Shown here: piece after piece, positions 53,480 through 64,000 of the stretch
Numbering within the stretch: position 1 is the first letter of the stretch
Layout of the letters: every line of letters starts with the position of its first letter
NCBI RefSeq assembly: GCF_001690595.1
Contig: NZ_LZHH01000111.1
Location: forward strand, 1 to 64,000
From: Gilliamella sp. Choc5-1
GTDB taxonomy: Bacteria > Pseudomonadota > Gammaproteobacteria > Enterobacterales > Orbaceae
Direction of reading: 5' to 3'
DNA: 64,000 nucleotides
The notes under the pieces: model-generated
Told to the model about the DNA's origin: nothing
What the model saw: only the letters and a program-made list of their open reading frames with translations
Database searches by the model: none
Made by a program: the position numbers and the translations under genes

Positions 53480-53508
53480 AAAACCTCGTTAATAAACGAG
53501 GCTTTTTA
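53480..53508. terminator. Terminator between the small membrane-protein gene and bamE
   Basis: CCTCGTT and AACGAGG form a stem with a 4-nt loop, with A- and T-runs on either side, between convergent genes. Confidence 0.8.
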
Positions 53509-53520
53509 TCTATATTTTTA

Positions 53521-53937
53521 TCAAGATTCAGGAATATCGTCGTCAGATTTAGTATCAATTGGGTCAGATATGCCTTGTTTATTCATCTCTTCTAATGATT
53601 TGGAGCCTTCTAGTTCTGAGGCCTTGATATCTTTCACAATGCCCATATCATCGAAATAAACAGCATAACTTCTTTGACTAACTTCACCATGTTGAGGTTG
53701 TTGACGGAAAATATAATACCAAACATTATCACCAAAAACAGAAGTTAACATTGGCGAGCCCATAATAAACACAACTTGTTCTTTGCTTTGCCCTACTTGC
53801 AATAACTCAATAGCATCCGGTGTTACATAATTACCTTGATTGATATCAGGCCTATATACCCAGCGATCAATAACAGAACAACCTGTTAATAAAACACTCG
53901 TTACAACTGCAAGTGCGGAAAATTTACGAAACAGCAT
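53521..53937 (-). CDS. bamE: Outer-membrane assembly lipoprotein BamE
   Basis: BamE is a lipoprotein of the BAM complex that stabilises BamA-BamD during beta-barrel insertion. It has a lipoprotein signal with lipobox LLTGC (Cys20), then WVYRPDINQGNYVTPDAIELLQVGQSKEQVVFIMGSPML and VWYYIFRQ, which are the SmpA/OmlA domain. The C-terminal 30 residues are acidic and longer than in E. coli (113 residues there, 138 here). It shares the assembly pathway with TamA/TamB encoded further right. Confidence 0.94.
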   Translation of the reverse strand: MLFRKFSALAVVTSVLLTGCSVIDRWVYRPDINQGNYVTPDAIELLQVGQSKEQVVFIMGSPMLTSVFGDNVWYYIFRQQPQHGEVSQRSYAVYFDDMGIVKDIKASELEGSKSLEEMNKQGISDPIDTKSDDDIPES

Positions 53938-54149
53938 CTACACTTAATCCATTCTTTAAAATTCAATGACCTGTATTATCGCTGATCTTTTAATTAAGTG
54001 CTAGCCAAATTAATAAATTCTTTCGAAGTTATGTAATGAAATAGTAATAACATTTGATAATATAAATTATTACTTGACTTTTACTTATGTATCTACAAAC
54101 TAATCACCTTATTAATAAACCTTACCAATCAACTATCCAAAGGTAAAAA

Positions 54150-54761
54150 ATGAAGTTAGAAACTATTGAACAAAAAGCAAGCTATGCACTCGGCTTACAA
54201 ATTGGACAGCAATTAAAAGAATCTGGGTTGAACAATTTAGAACTAAATGCGTTAAAATTAGCAATGGAAGACGTATTATCGGGTAATCAACCTGCTCTGC
54301 CACTACAAGAATTACATGAAGCATTACGCCATGTACATGAACAAGCGACCAAAGAAAAGGCCAAACAAGCAGAAAAAATTGCTCAAGCAGGTAAAGATTT
54401 TCTAGCAGAAAACATCAAAAAAGATGGCATTAAATCAACTGAATCTGGTTTACAGTATGAAATCATCAAACAAGGCGATGGCGATTTACCGAAAGCAACT
54501 GATCGAGTGCAAGTTCATTATACAGGTCAATTGATTGATGGCACTGTATTTGATAGCTCTGTAGAACGTGGCCAACCTGCTGAGTTTCCAGTCAATGGCG
54601 TAATTCAAGGCTGGGTTGAAGCGTTACAACTTATGCCAGAAGGTTCAAAATGGCGTTTATATATTCCTCAAGAATTAGCTTATGGTGCTCAAGGTGCTGG
54701 CGCATCAATTCCACCATACAGCGCATTAATTTTTGATGTTGAATTATTAAAAGTTTTATAA
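54150..54761 (+). CDS. fklB: FKBP-type peptidyl-prolyl cis-trans isomerase FklB (FKBP22)
   Basis: FklB is a peptidyl-prolyl isomerase that speeds protein folding. The N-terminal dimerisation domain (1-85, [16 protein letters not shown]) is followed by a long helix rich in K/A/E and the FKBP domain (115-203) with [36 protein letters not shown] and a [23 protein letters not shown] end. The 203 residues match E. coli FklB (206). No signal peptide is seen, so it is cytoplasmic. AAAGG precedes the ATG. Confidence 0.94.
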   Translation: MKLETIEQKASYALGLQIGQQLKESGLNNLELNALKLAMEDVLSGNQPALPLQELHEALRHVHEQATKEKAKQAEKIAQAGKDFLAENIKKDGIKSTESGLQYEIIKQGDGDLPKATDRVQVHYTGQLIDGTVFDSSVERGQPAEFPVNGVIQGWVEALQLMPEGSKWRLYIPQELAYGAQGAGASIPPYSALIFDVELLKVL

Positions 54762-54766
54762 GCAAG

Positions 54767-54796
54767 AATGGACGCTACTTGGCGTCCATTTGTTTT
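54767..54796. terminator. Terminator between fklB and the MFS gene
   Basis: AATGGACGC and GCGTCCATT form a 9-bp stem with a 6-nt loop followed by TGTTTT, between convergent genes. Confidence 0.75.
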
Positions 54797-54802
54797 GAAC
54801 TA

Positions 54803-55999
54803 TTATCGTTTAGGAAGATGATAAGCACTAAACGCCGCCAGTAACAATAAAATACTTGCTGTACCAAACGCAACTAAATGAGTGTGTAAATGATCATAAG
54901 CCCATCCACCTAACCATGAACCAATCATCGCACCAATTTGATGTCCCAAATAGGTTAATCCTGAAAGTAGTCCCACAATTTTTACACCATAAATATCAGC
55001 GGTAATGGCTCCAGACATCGACAAAGCACCAGCCCAAACCAAACCACCCACTGCTGCAATAGTAAAAAGCTGCCATTTAGTTGATACTAAAACAAGAGCA
55101 ATAAAACCTAAACCTCGTATTAAATAGACCATCATTAAAATGTTTTTTCGTTGCACTATATCAGATAAATAACCCAAAACTAAGGTACTAAAAATAGCGA
55201 CTAAACCAATCAAACCAATACCATTAGAGCTAGTGATAAGATCAAATCCATGATCGATAAGCATTGGGACTCCATGTGTTCCTAATAAATTCATACTGAA
55301 GCCACAGGTAAAAAGCCCAAAACTCAGTTGCCAAAATGGACGTGTTTTTAACACATCTATAAGTTTGATACTAGGCTCTATTTTTTGATTGATAACAGGC
55401 TCTATACTAGAGACTTCGATTTCAGGTTGATTATCTTTCATAATAAACAAAGCAATAGGCAAAGCGATAATCATAAAAATCACAGCAAACGAAATTAGCG
55501 TTGTTTGCCATCCATAAATAGGAATGAAGAAAGCAAAAACAGGTAACATCACTGCAATACCTGCCATACTTCCTGTTGATAAAATAAATAAAGCAAATCC
55601 TCTACGCTTGATAAACCAACGTGCCACAATAGGCGTAAAACTGACAGAACCAACAAAAGAAGTACCAAAAGATAATGCAACACCAAAAGATAGAAAAAAG
55701 TTCCAATAATCAGTTGAGTTAGCAGCCCAAACAGTAGAAATAATAATAATGATGGAACCAAATTTTAGGACAAAACGAGTGCCATATTTACCAACTAAAT
55801 ATCCCGCTATTGGCATAGCAATTCCAGAGAAAAGCATACCTATAGCAATAATTCCAGAAAGAACGCTACGACTAAAATTAAGATCATTTGCAATGGGAAG
55901 AAAAAAAACTCCCATACTCATCCTCAAACCACTAGAAAGCAAAGTGAGAAAAGAAGCCGCAATAACGATATTCCAACCAAAATACCACGGAGATCGCAT
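54803..55999 (-). CDS. MFS transporter (monocarboxylate/oxalate-formate-like subgroup)
   Basis: This 398-residue inner-membrane carrier has twelve predicted hydrophobic segments. The opening YFGWNIVIAASFLTLLSSGLRMSMGVFFLPI, the loop LVGKYGTRFVLKFG and the later LGYLSDIVQRKNILMM are usual in the MCT/OFA-like branch of the major facilitator superfamily, whose members move organic acids. The central cytoplasmic loop (about 185-215) is charged. It is transcribed alone. The substrate cannot be assigned. Confidence 0.82.
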   Translation of the reverse strand: MRSPWYFGWNIVIAASFLTLLSSGLRMSMGVFFLPIANDLNFSRSVLSGIIAIGMLFSGIAMPIAGYLVGKYGTRFVLKFGSIIIIISTVWAANSTDYWNFFLSFGVALSFGTSFVGSVSFTPIVARWFIKRRGFALFILSTGSMAGIAVMLPVFAFFIPIYGWQTTLISFAVIFMIIALPIALFIMKDNQPEIEVSSIEPVINQKIEPSIKLIDVLKTRPFWQLSFGLFTCGFSMNLLGTHGVPMLIDHGFDLITSSNGIGLIGLVAIFSTLVLGYLSDIVQRKNILMMVYLIRGLGFIALVLVSTKWQLFTIAAVGGLVWAGALSMSGAITADIYGVKIVGLLSGLTYLGHQIGAMIGSWLGGWAYDHLHTHLVAFGTASILLLLAAFSAYHLPKR

Positions 56000-56112
56000 A
56001 ATAACTCCTAATTATATTTTTATATAAAACGGTTCAAAAATTGTAGCATTTAAGTTTAGCTGATGTGTATAAGTTATGTATTTTCCGCTATAATATTTAT
56101 TTATATTAATAA

Positions 56113-56952
<840 letters not shown>

Positions 56953-56959
56953 TTTGAAA

Positions 56960-57466
56960 ATGTCAGATGAAATCTGGATGCGCCGTGCACTCATGCTTGC
57001 TAAACACGCCGAATCGCTTGGAGAAATCCCTGTCGGTGCGGTGATTGTTGATGAAAACAATCAAATTGTTGGCGAAGGCTTTAATCAATCCATTATCAAA
57101 CATAATCCTACTGCGCATGCTGAAATGATAGCGATTGAGCAAGCTGGTAAAAATTTAAATAACTATCGCATAATTAATACCACGCTTTATGTCACACTGG
57201 AGCCTTGTATTATGTGCGCAGGTGCCATTATCCATAGCCGTATTAAACGTATTGTTTATGGTGCTAGTGATTATAAAACTGGTGCAGCTGGCTCATTTAT
57301 CAATATTCTTGCTCAGCAAGGCATCAACCATTATGCAGAAGTAACTGGCGGAATACTAGCTAACGAGTGTAGCACTATGTTAAGTGAATTTTTTAAAAAG
57401 CGGCGTTTACAAAAAAAAATAATTAAAAATAGTTGTCAAAAAGTTTCAGGAAAACTAGGTGTTTGA
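56960..57466 (+). CDS. tadA: tRNA-specific adenosine deaminase
   Basis: TadA converts A34 to inosine in the anticodon of tRNA-Arg(ACG). The zinc ligands are His53 in the HAE motif (TAHAEMIAIE, with proton shuttle Glu55) and Cys83/Cys86 in EPCIMCAGA. The protein begins MSDEIWMRRALMLAKHAESLGEIPVGAV. The ATG at 56960 is chosen over a TTG six bases upstream because it gives the normal family start and 168 residues (E. coli 167). No clear ribosome site is seen; translation may be coupled to dapB. Confidence 0.95.
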   Translation: MSDEIWMRRALMLAKHAESLGEIPVGAVIVDENNQIVGEGFNQSIIKHNPTAHAEMIAIEQAGKNLNNYRIINTTLYVTLEPCIMCAGAIIHSRIKRIVYGASDYKTGAAGSFINILAQQGINHYAEVTGGILANECSTMLSEFFKKRRLQKKIIKNSCQKVSGKLGV

Positions 57467-57590
57467 GTATAAAAAATAAAATTTTTTCTTATCTTAGTTT
57501 AATAAAAAATGGGGTCGCTTATTCTTTTTATTAAGGAATATTGCTAGAATTTAAATTAATTTTTTTGAAAAAATAATTTGAGTATTATTA

Positions 57591-58130
57591 ATGAAAAAAC
57601 ATACATTAGAAATGATGATATCAGCTAATGATATCCAAAACCGTGTCATCGAGCTTGGACAACAAATTAGTAAAGATTATCAAAATAGTCAAAACGAACT
57701 TATTTTAGTTGGGCTTTTACGTGGCTCTTTTATTTTTATGGCAGATTTGAGCCGTGAAATCACAGTCGGACACGAGGTTGATTTTATGACCGCCTCTAGT
57801 TATGGCAATGCAGTCATTAGTAATCGTGATGTTAAAATATTAAAAGACTTAGATGAAGATATTCGCGATAAAGATGTGCTAATTATTGAAGATATTATAG
57901 ATACAGGTAATACCTTGAGTAAGGTAATGGCGATATTAAAATTACGTCATCCTCGTAGCATTGAAATATGCACACTACTGGATAAACCTTCAAGGCGTGA
58001 AGTAGATGTTCCTGTTAAATATATCGGATTTTCAATTCCCGACGAATTTGTGGTAGGCTATGGTATTGACTATGCACAGCACTATCGTCATTTACCTTAT
58101 ATTGGCCATGTAAGTTTGCTCGAATCTTAA
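57591..58130 (+). CDS. hpt: Hypoxanthine phosphoribosyltransferase
   Basis: Hpt salvages hypoxanthine (and some guanine) to IMP (GMP) using PRPP. The PRPP-binding motif is [13 protein letters not shown], the flexible loop region is [10 protein letters not shown], and the purine-binding end is [27 protein letters not shown]. The 179 residues match E. coli (178). It precedes tamA by 17 bp and could be in one transcript with it, though the functions are unrelated. Confidence 0.95.
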   Translation: MKKHTLEMMISANDIQNRVIELGQQISKDYQNSQNELILVGLLRGSFIFMADLSREITVGHEVDFMTASSYGNAVISNRDVKILKDLDEDIRDKDVLIIEDIIDTGNTLSKVMAILKLRHPRSIEICTLLDKPSRREVDVPVKYIGFSIPDEFVVGYGIDYAQHYRHLPYIGHVSLLES

Positions 58131-58147
58131 TATTATACGAGGTATAT

Positions 58148-59863
58148 GTGGCACGATTTTCCTGCTCGGTAGGTTTACTTTTGATAATGACAGCAACATC
58201 AAGTTATGCTGATATGAAATTATCCATTAAAGGATTATCAGAAGAGTTAGCCGACAACGTTGATGTACGCATTTCATTAATCACCCCTAATAAAGTTGAG
58301 GATACACCCAATTTTAAGCGGTATTTTGAAAGCGAAGTGAAAAAAGCACTGCGCGCTTTAGGTTATTATTCACCGACTTTTGAATATAACGTGCAAGATG
58401 CCAAAGTACTTACCGTTAACATATCACCAGGCACACCTGTATTGATTGAGCAACTTAATGTGAATATAACCGGTGATGGACAACAAGACCCTGATTTTAA
58501 CTATTTATTAAAAAACAACTTACCTAAAATCGGTGATGTGCTAAATCATGGTGTTTATGAGTCATTTAAAAAAAGCCTACAAAGTTTATCACTCAAAAAA
58601 GGTTACTTCGATGCCGATATGCCCAAACATCAATTAGCTGTTTCAATGTCTGAAAATAAAGCATTTTGGAATATTGATTACACTACAGGTAAACGTTATC
58701 GTCTAGGAAAAGTGACTTTTCATAATGCCAAAATTCGGGATGATTATTTAGCTAATATTGTGCCATTTAAAGAAGGTGAAGAATATACTGCCGAACTGTT
58801 ATCATTGTTAAATAGACGCCTTACCTCAACAAGTTGGTTTAATTCTGTAGTGGTTGTGCCTGATTTTCCTCATTTAACAGAAGATAAAATACTTCCAATT
58901 GATGTTGAAACCTCGCCACGCAAAAAAAATAACATGGACTTAGGTTTAGGATTTTCAACAGATAACGGTGTACATGGTAAAATTGGTTGGAATAAACCAT
59001 GGATAAATAGCCGAGGACAAAGTTTTCAAAGTAATTTATCGCTATCCTCACCGGAACAAATAATTACCATGAGTTACAAAATACCATTAAAAAAATCCCC
59101 TATTGAGCAATATTATACTATTCAAGGTGGTTATAAAAAAATAGATAATAATGATACCTATTCACGTTCTCATACTTTTGGAATACTACGCAACTGGGAT
59201 AATTTTTATGGCTGGCAAACCGCTTTAGGTTTCAATATATTACGCGATGACTTTACCCAAGGTGATGCAAGCTTTAAAACATTTTTATATTATCCTTCAA
59301 TTAGCTTATCTAGAGTCCGTTCTGATGGTAGTTTATTAGCAATGTGGGGAGATTCACAACGTTACTCTATTGAAGCTGCTGCAAATTCATTAGGCTCAGA
59401 TATCAATTTAATTCGCTTTCAAGCACAACAAACTTGGATTCGCTCTATAAAAAAATCGCATCGATTTATAGCTCGTGGTAATTTTGGCATTATACAAGCA
59501 AGCAATTTTGATCGAGTTCCACCGTCATTTCGATTTTTTGCTGGTGGTGAGCGTAGTATTCGAGGTTATAGTTATCAATCTATTTCACCTAAAGATAAAA
59601 AAGACAAATTAAAAGGGGCTTCAAAACTCATTACAGGCTCAATTGAATATCAATATAATTTATCTGGTTCATGGTGGGGAGCTGCATTTGTTGATACAGG
59701 TGAAGCGATAGACAAAGTTGATAGAAGCAAATTTTATACTGGAACAGGGGTTGGTATTCGTTGGGCTTCGCCTGTTGGACCAATAAAAATGGATTTGGCA
59801 ACGCCACTTGACAAAAACAAAGGTTCTATTCATCTATATATTGGTCTAGGAAGCGAATTATAA
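58148..59863 (+). CDS. tamA: Translocation and assembly module outer-membrane protein TamA
   Basis: TamA is an Omp85-family outer-membrane barrel that works with TamB in exporting autotransporters and moving lipids to the outer membrane. A signal peptide (first about 21 residues, ending SYA) is followed by three POTRA domains (about 25-265) and a 16-strand barrel with the Omp85 motif FFAGGERSIRGYSYQSISP and the end IHLYIGLGSEL. It starts at GTG (58148), supported by GAGG just upstream and by the signal peptide. It has 571 residues (E. coli 577). tamB starts one base after the stop. Confidence 0.95.
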   Translation: MARFSCSVGLLLIMTATSSYADMKLSIKGLSEELADNVDVRISLITPNKVEDTPNFKRYFESEVKKALRALGYYSPTFEYNVQDAKVLTVNISPGTPVLIEQLNVNITGDGQQDPDFNYLLKNNLPKIGDVLNHGVYESFKKSLQSLSLKKGYFDADMPKHQLAVSMSENKAFWNIDYTTGKRYRLGKVTFHNAKIRDDYLANIVPFKEGEEYTAELLSLLNRRLTSTSWFNSVVVVPDFPHLTEDKILPIDVETSPRKKNNMDLGLGFSTDNGVHGKIGWNKPWINSRGQSFQSNLSLSSPEQIITMSYKIPLKKSPIEQYYTIQGGYKKIDNNDTYSRSHTFGILRNWDNFYGWQTALGFNILRDDFTQGDASFKTFLYYPSISLSRVRSDGSLLAMWGDSQRYSIEAAANSLGSDINLIRFQAQQTWIRSIKKSHRFIARGNFGIIQASNFDRVPPSFRFFAGGERSIRGYSYQSISPKDKKDKLKGASKLITGSIEYQYNLSGSWWGAAFVDTGEAIDKVDRSKFYTGTGVGIRWASPVGPIKMDLATPLDKNKGSIHLYIGLGSEL

Positions 59864-59864
59864 T

Positions 59865-62800
59865 ATGGCTAAAAATTTAATTAGAATTAAAAAAGTAAAA
59901 AAACTAAAGCGAATACGTAAATGGAAAAAACGAAGTGTAGCTATTTTAGCTATTATCATCTTTTTAATTACTTTTGTGATCCTATTTATATATACAAGCC
60001 TTGGTGTAAAAATAACTACTTATGCTTTAAATAAATTGTTACCTGAGTTAAAAATAGCTCAAGTTGAAGGCACCTTTCATGATCTGCATATACAAGGGCT
60101 TTCACTTGAATTAAAAGGTATTGATGTTCAACTTAATGACGCTTCATTTTCACTCACAGGTCTTTGCCTATTAAAAACTGAAATCTGTATAAATCAATTT
60201 AATGCTAATGGCGTAACGGTTAATATTGATACTACAAAAATTGAAAATTCACCTAATAAAATCGAAAGTTCAACTGATAATCAACCGATTTCACAAAGCC
60301 CTTTTGTAATCAAAACACCATTACCAATAGACCTTAAAAAAATTCACTTAACTGATATCAAAGTCACAGTAAATGATATGCAATTTGGCATGTCAGATTT
60401 TACTGGTAAAGCTACATGGGTAAGTCAGCAAATTTATGTTTACCCTGCTGTTGCAACAGATTTAAGTGCTATTTTTGCAGATAATAAAGCAACCGATGTG
60501 CCCGTTAAAAACGCAGATGACAACAATATTGCACTTAACGAAAAGATCACACAACTATTTAATCAACCTCTACTTGAATCACTACCTCAAGTTAACATTC
60601 CATTAGATATTAATGTAACAAGTTTAACAGGCAATAACTGGCTATTGCATATTGGTGGACAAGATTATCGATTTAATAATGTTGTAATTCAAACCAATAT
60701 TATTAATAGTCGTATTATTGTAAAACAACTCGACACCGATGCAACAACACCTTATGCCAATGGGCATGCTTCTGTATCGGGCGAGATTACCTTGCGTGAT
60801 GACTGGCCGTTATTAGCATTAGTCAAAGCACATACCGAACAAAACCAATTAAATGCACAATTTTCTGGCAAATTGCTTGGAAAGCTGTTAACCAACGCAA
60901 CCCTTGATGGCTCAAATCAAATGAAAATAAACGGGCACATCAATTTTATAGAAAAATATTTACCTATCATGGCTCAAATTGAAGGTAAGCACATTCAATG
61001 GCCAATTGAAGGGCAAGCACAGTATCAATTAAATGATTTTGCCACATCAATAAATGGTAATGTGCAACAATATCAAATGTCAGCAAAAGGCAATATAAAA
61101 GGAAACGAACTGGCCAATACTTTTTTTGATATTGCCGGAACAGGTACCAATCAAGATACAATCATTGACCATGCTATCATTAAGTTACCTCAAGGTGAAG
61201 TTAACATAGCAGGAAAAGCCAATTGGCAACAAGCACTACAATGGGATACTAGCATAAAACTCAATAATGTTGATATCACCAAAGAACTACCAAATTATCC
61301 AATTCGATTAAATGGCCAATTAAAAACAACAGGATCATTAGAAGGCAATAAGTGGGAGTTAAAATTATCTGATTTACAGTTAAAAGGTAATATTAATCAT
61401 GCAGATCTTTTAGCCTCTGGTAACCTGTTTATTAATTCTGAAAATAAAGCCACAGCTAATGATTTTGCCATCAAATGGGGAAAAAATCAGATCAATTTAA
61501 ATGGCTCAATTGAAAAAGGCAACCTATTGGCTAAGCTAAATCTTGAATCATTATCGTTATTAGTTGACGGTATGGAAGGATCGGTTGTGGGTAATATTAA
61601 ACTCAATGGTTCAGCTAACAATACCATTATCGATACCAATTTATCGATTAATTCGCTCTCTTTTAATGCAATCAAAGTAGCTAAAGCCAACCTTACAGGA
61701 AAAATTGAATACAAAGAACAAACCAGTGGCAACATCAAACTTACAGGGCAATCAATAGAACTGCCAAGCCAAACCATTAAAAATGCCAATATCGAACTAT
61801 CTGGTAACGAGAGTCACCATACACTAACGATGAAAATCAATGGCGATCCAGCATCATTAACCACTTCATTAATAGGGAAACTAGATAAAGCTCGCACAAA
61901 ATGGAGTGGAACAATGCCACATGCCCTACTCAATTTAGGCAAGAATAATAATTGGCAACTCGTTAAATCTTTGGATTTATCTTATGATATCAACAATCAA
62001 ATACCTACTATTAATGCTCACTGCTGGGTAAATGATAATTCAAGTATATGTCTTGATAAACAATTGGTAATTGCTAAAAATACTGATACCATCATTACGC
62101 TCAAAAAAATCAATCTATCAAAATTGCCAATGCTAAACAATGGTGAAACCAAACTTACTGGTAATGTTAATGGTAAAATAAACATTCAATTTAATAATAA
62201 CAATACAATACCATCAATAAAAGCCAATATAACAAGTAATGATGTTTATATTCAACAAATAGTTACCTCGCAAGAACTATCAATACCGTTCAAACTATTT
62301 AAAATTGATGCTGAGTTTAATCAGCAGCAAGCTAAATTAGATTGGAATTTTGACTTAAATAAGCTCGGCAAAATTAACGGTAATATTGCTATTATAGCTC
62401 CAACTGAACAAAAAAAATTAACTGGCCAGTTGAAGATAGATCAATTAGCATTATCAATAATTAATTCATTATTAGACAGCAAAGATTATGCTAAAGGGGC
62501 GATTAATGGAATGGTCAAATTTTCAGGATCATTAAATGACCCACTGTTAACCGGTAACATAAACCTAAAACATAGCGAAATACAATCAAGCCAATTACCG
62601 ATTGATATTAAATCCGCTAAGGTTGATATCAATTTCAATGGTAAATCATCCACATTAAAAGGTGTTTTAACCACGCATGCTGGCAACGTTAATATTAACG
62701 GTAATGCTAGCTGGAACACTTTTGATAAATGGCAAGCATCGTTAACGGTTAATGGCGCTGCAATTGAAGTGTCCGTTCCACCAATGATTGTTATGACTGT

Positions 62801-63692
62801 TGTTCCTGATATAAAAATCAATGCAACACAAGATGAATTAACATTACTAGGAAAAGTAAGTATTCCCAAAGGAAAAATAACGGTTGAATCACTACCTGCA
62901 TCAAGCGTTGATGTATCATCGGACGAAGTTATGCTTGATGTCAATCGAAAAGAAATAAAACCTCAAGAATTTGGCATGAAACTCTATAGTCATATCGAAA
63001 TTGATATCGGTGATAAAGTAACTGTTGATGCATTTGGCTTAAAAGCTTCGCTTAAAGGTAACTTAATTGCAACACAAACTAATAAAGGACTTGATCTACA
63101 TGGCGAAGTGTTAATTCCAAAAGGACGATTTTATGCCTATGGGCAAGACTTGATTATTCATAAAGGGATCATTACCTTTTCAGGAACCACAGATCAAGCA
63201 ATGCTGGATATTGAAGCAATTCGTAATCCTGAATCAATGGAAAACAACAACATCATGGCTGGGATTCGTGTTACAGGATCGTCTCAATCCCCTAAAGTTG
63301 AAGTGTTTTCAGATCCAGCCATGTCACAACAAGAAGCCTTATCGTACTTAATTCGAGGCCAAAGTCTTGATAACGCTGAACAAAGTGATAGTGATATGAT
63401 GACAGCACTACTAGTTGGTATTGGCACAGCAAAAACAGGCAAATATATTGGCGATATCGGTAATGTATTTGGCATCAAAAATCTAACACTTGATACGCAA
63501 GGTGCAGGTAACAACTCCAAAGTAGTAGTTAGTGGCTATATATTGCCTCACTTACAACTAAAATATGGCGTAGGTATTTTTGATTCACTAGCGACGTTTA
63601 CTTTGCGTTATAGACTAATGCCCAACCTTTATTTGGATGCGACATCAAGCTTAGCGCAAACATTAGATATTATTTATCAAATTGATTTTTAA
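59865..63692 (+). CDS. tamB: Translocation and assembly module subunit TamB
   Basis: TamB is a very long periplasm-spanning protein anchored in the inner membrane, with an elongated beta-taco groove thought to shuttle lipids to the outer membrane. It has a basic N-terminus and one membrane helix (about 24-48), a long repeat-like beta region, and the C-terminal DUF490 domain that contacts TamA (GEVLIPKGRFYAYGQDLIIHKGIITFSG, PKVEVFSDPAMSQQEALSYLIRG, and the closing LRYRLMPNLYLDATSSLAQTLDIIYQIDF). The 1275 residues match E. coli TamB (1259). It is translationally coupled to tamA. Confidence 0.96.
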   Translation: MAKNLIRIKKVKKLKRIRKWKKRSVAILAIIIFLITFVILFIYTSLGVKITTYALNKLLPELKIAQVEGTFHDLHIQGLSLELKGIDVQLNDASFSLTGLCLLKTEICINQFNANGVTVNIDTTKIENSPNKIESSTDNQPISQSPFVIKTPLPIDLKKIHLTDIKVTVNDMQFGMSDFTGKATWVSQQIYVYPAVATDLSAIFADNKATDVPVKNADDNNIALNEKITQLFNQPLLESLPQVNIPLDINVTSLTGNNWLLHIGGQDYRFNNVVIQTNIINSRIIVKQLDTDATTPYANGHASVSGEITLRDDWPLLALVKAHTEQNQLNAQFSGKLLGKLLTNATLDGSNQMKINGHINFIEKYLPIMAQIEGKHIQWPIEGQAQYQLNDFATSINGNVQQYQMSAKGNIKGNELANTFFDIAGTGTNQDTIIDHAIIKLPQGEVNIAGKANWQQALQWDTSIKLNNVDITKELPNYPIRLNGQLKTTGSLEGNKWELKLSDLQLKGNINHADLLASGNLFINSENKATANDFAIKWGKNQINLNGSIEKGNLLAKLNLESLSLLVDGMEGSVVGNIKLNGSANNTIIDTNLSINSLSFNAIKVAKANLTGKIEYKEQTSGNIKLTGQSIELPSQTIKNANIELSGNESHHTLTMKINGDPASLTTSLIGKLDKARTKWSGTMPHALLNLGKNNNWQLVKSLDLSYDINNQIPTINAHCWVNDNSSICLDKQLVIAKNTDTIITLKKINLSKLPMLNNGETKLTGNVNGKINIQFNNNNTIPSIKANITSNDVYIQQIVTSQELSIPFKLFKIDAEFNQQQAKLDWNFDLNKLGKINGNIAIIAPTEQKKLTGQLKIDQLALSIINSLLDSKDYAKGAINGMVKFSGSLNDPLLTGNINLKHSEIQSSQLPIDIKSAKVDINFNGKSSTLKGVLTTHAGNVNINGNASWNTFDKWQASLTVNGAAIEVSVPPMIVMTVVPDIKINATQDELTLLGKVSIPKGKITVESLPASSVDVSSDEVMLDVNRKEIKPQEFGMKLYSHIEIDIGDKVTVDAFGLKASLKGNLIATQTNKGLDLHGEVLIPKGRFYAYGQDLIIHKGIITFSGTTDQAMLDIEAIRNPESMENNNIMAGIRVTGSSQSPKVEVFSDPAMSQQEALSYLIRGQSLDNAEQSDSDMMTALLVGIGTAKTGKYIGDIGNVFGIKNLTLDTQGAGNNSKVVVSGYILPHLQLKYGVGIFDSLATFTLRYRLMPNLYLDATSSLAQTLDIIYQIDF

Positions 63693-63720
63693 TATTACGG
63701 CAAAATCCCTCGCATTTTTT

Positions 63721-63745
63721 ACAGTAATTTAGAAAATTACAGTAA
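63721..63745. repeat. Palindromic 25-bp motif, copy 2 (tamB/CRISPR intergenic)
   Basis: ACAGTAATTT-AGA-AAATTACAGTAA is identical to the motif at 30901-30925 except for its three central bases. It lies between the tamB stop and the CRISPR array. Confidence 0.7.
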
Positions 63746-63793
63746 TAAATATAAAAAACAAAATTAACGCCCATAGGGCGCTTATCTGTTATA

Positions 63794-64000
63794 GGTAGGT
63801 ACTGCCTACACGGCAGTGAACATCTACTCAGATGCTGAAATAGCTAAGCGCTGTTTCTAAACTGCCTACACGGCAGTGAACGAACAGCGGCAAAAAAATT
63901 CAGCTCAGAATACTTTCTAAACTGCCTACACGGCAGTGAACATTTTGATACACACTCAATTTACGGCTTTGATTTTCTAAACTGCCTACACGGCAGTGAA
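63794..64000 (-). CRISPR. Type I-F CRISPR array, leader-distal end (3 spacers visible)
   Basis: Four 28-bp repeats at 63794-63821, 63854-63881, 63914-63941 and 63974 to the window edge (last base cut off) are separated by three spacers of exactly 32 bp. On the minus strand the repeat reads GTTCACTGCCGTGTAGGCAG followed by TTTAGAAA, the type I-F (Csy/Cas6f) repeat with its CTGCC/GGCAG hairpin. Transcription should run right to left. The leftmost repeat differs in seven bases at its trailer end, as terminal leader-distal repeats often do. More spacers, leader and cas genes are expected beyond the right edge. Confidence 0.95.

Overview
This window is visibly AT-rich and carries the core gene set of a gammaproteobacterium: guaB, ubiG, htpG, pyrG-eno, ilvIH, ygfZ, tsaD, yacG-zapD-coaE, lexA, dapB, bamE and tamAB. 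Many proteins are close to Enterobacterales products, while others (the HI0607-type shikimate dehydrogenase-like protein) recall Pasteurellaceae. Low GC, many sugar and amino-acid uptake genes, a type I-F CRISPR repeat and IgaA-like proteins together suggest a member of the Orbaceae (Gilliamella, Frischella, Orbus type, insect gut). The genus is inference.

Left part (1-21 kb). The window opens in the 3' end of an IS3-family transposase. Then come guaB, a GntR-operator-controlled gluconate permease, ubiG, an NSS-type symporter and htpG behind a sigma-32-like promoter. From 8.5 to 15.3 kb lies a beta-glucoside regulon: a BglG/LicT antiterminator, an EIIBCA permease, a 6-phospho-beta-glucosidase, an outer-membrane porin and a secreted histidine phosphatase. 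Two ribonucleic antiterminator (RAT)/terminator pairs and two CRP-like sites mark this as an antitermination regulon. ogt, lysO, a ybjX-like gene and the pyrG-eno pair follow.

Middle (21-31 kb). The most unusual locus sits between pyrG and ilvIH: three tandem minus-strand genes of the IgaA/UmoB/YrfF family, normally a single-copy inhibitor of the Rcs envelope-stress phosphorelay. One is broken by a one-base frameshift in a poly-A run and lacks part of the periplasmic domain. One carries an internally duplicated N-terminal domain. The third looks intact. A decayed copy of the ilvH 3' end lies between the first two, a scar showing that the array grew by duplication of an ilvH-igaA unit.

Right part (31-64 kb). 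ygfZ, an M20 amidohydrolase, a type IV pilus/competence cluster (pilin, ATPase, platform protein, prepilin peptidase) and a divergent ampD fused to a yqcC-like domain come first. Then follow mltG-alr, ygbA, the shikimate dehydrogenase-like gene, ycaO, tsaD-yacG-zapD-coaE, lexA with two SOS boxes and a downstream small membrane protein, hisJQM without hisP, asnA, several small membrane or secreted proteins, bamE, fklB, an MFS carrier, dapB-tadA, hpt and tamA-tamB. The window ends inside a type I-F CRISPR array, entered from its leader-distal end; leader and cas genes would lie beyond the right edge.
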